Below, piece after piece: positions 5,599-6,184 of a stretch of 6,184 nt of DNA. The notes under the pieces are model-generated. The model made no database searches. It worked only from the letters and a program-made list of their open reading frames with translations, and was not told the DNA's origin. A program made the translations under genes and the position numbers. The DNA is taken from assembly GCA_946480685.1 (NCBI GenBank), contig CAMLLI010000288.1, positions 1 through 6,184 on the forward strand, read 5' to 3'. Positions within the stretch are counted from its first letter, which is position 1, and each line of letters begins with the position of its first letter. This DNA is from an uncultured Flammeovirgaceae bacterium (GTDB lineage: Bacteria > Bacteroidota > Bacteroidia > Cytophagales > Cyclobacteriaceae).

Positions 5599-6184
5599 AT
5601 GAATAATTTTATTGTAGACCTGCACTGCCATCCCGCGATGAAACCTTATGGAAGAAGTTTTAAAGATTCCGCTTCCACGGGTGCCAATAGTTCAAACCCG
5701 GCGGATATTACAAGTATATGGCATTACGATCAGCCTTCGCTGAAAGATAAACTTTTGAACTACGTAACAGGTCTCACCAAATTCAGACAGGCCGATCTTT
5801 CTTCTGCACTCTATGGAAGTGTAAAGGTGATGACCGCTTCGCTATACCCATTGGAAAAAGGTTTTGTGAAAAACAGGCTCGGCAGCGGGCAGCTCTCCGA
5901 TGCGACACTAAATCTCGCCACGGGTTTAGGCGATGAGCGTGTAGACTTTCTGCAGAAGATGCCCGATTATTTCACGGATCTTCAGAATGAGTATAATTTC
6001 TATCGCCAGCTTCACGATAAAACGGTACTGGTAGATGGCAAACCGGTGCGCTATAGATTGGTGCGCAATTATACCCAGCTTGAAGATGTATTGCAGACAG
6101 CCGATGATGCTATACCTACTATTGCTATCATTCTCAGTATAGAAGGTGCGCACGTGTTTAACTGTGGCCTGAGCCCGGAACAGA
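5599..6184 (+). CDS. Metal-dependent hydrolase, amidohydrolase or renal-dipeptidase (M19)-like, N-terminal part (3' end outside window)
   Basis: The frame is open from the ATG at 5599 to the end of the window, 195 complete codons. It begins MNNFIVDLHCHPAMKPYG, with a DLHCHP motif (His9, His11) on the first strand, as in the metal-binding HxH of amidohydrolase-superfamily and PHP-type barrels. LSIEGAHVF (179-187) places a glutamate (Glu182) at a strand end, as in the metal-bridging Glu of M19 dipeptidases. M19 normally has HxD rather than HxH at the first site, so exact family membership is open. There is no signal peptide; the start cannot move to Met14 without losing the HxH motif. If M19-like, it would hydrolyse dipeptides, which could fit downstream of a cell-wall hydrolase, but that link is inference. 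It lies 77 bases after the membrane-protein gene on the same strand. The remaining metal ligands lie outside the window. Confidence 0.6.
   Translation, partial: MNNFIVDLHCHPAMKPYGRSFKDSASTGANSSNPADITSIWHYDQPSLKDKLLNYVTGLTKFRQADLSSALYGSVKVMTASLYPLEKGFVKNRLGSGQLSDATLNLATGLGDERVDFLQKMPDYFTDLQNEYNFYRQLHDKTVLVDGKPVRYRLVRNYTQLEDVLQTADDAIPTIAIILSIEGAHVFNCGLSPEQ

Overview
The window looks like chromosomal DNA from a Gram-negative bacterium of the phylum Bacteroidota, probably near Cytophagales/Chitinophagales. The evidence is outer-membrane beta-barrel proteins, signal peptides ending in -AQ (TLWAQ, MQAQ), no Shine-Dalgarno sequences before the starts, AT-rich upstream regions and one near-match to the Bacteroidota promoter consensus. 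Nothing directly shows a plasmid, phage, insertion sequence, CRISPR array, tRNA or rRNA.

Left part (1-3357), envelope and secreted proteins. The window opens inside a plus-strand gene for the C-terminal half of a porin-like beta-barrel (1-552). It converges on a minus-strand gene (574-2355) for an Omp85-type outer-membrane protein with a POTRA region and a barrel. A large inverted repeat (587-635) lies where the two genes meet. Further upstream on the minus strand is a secreted endonuclease/exonuclease/phosphatase-family hydrolase (2524-3357). The 168-bp gap between the two minus-strand genes holds two abutting small inverted repeats, the second followed by a T run on the plus strand.

Middle (3358-3892), a 535-bp divergent intergenic region. 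It holds a 16-bp interrupted hairpin followed by two back-to-back small hairpins (3612-3705), then a degenerate heptamer repeat ACGNNNA (3824-3860) just before the next gene.

Right part (3893-6184), a plus-strand cluster that looks like an operon. The first gene encodes a signal-less cysteine/histidine peptidoglycan hydrolase with a C-terminal peptidoglycan-binding domain. Three bases later, in the same reading frame, comes a three-helix membrane protein of a family I recognise by pattern but cannot name. After a 77-bp gap comes the start of a metal-dependent hydrolase, dipeptidase-like, running off the window. A cell-wall hydrolase with no export signal next to an unknown inner-membrane protein and a putative peptidase is the most interesting association here. 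Its function is not known to me, and any joint role is inference.
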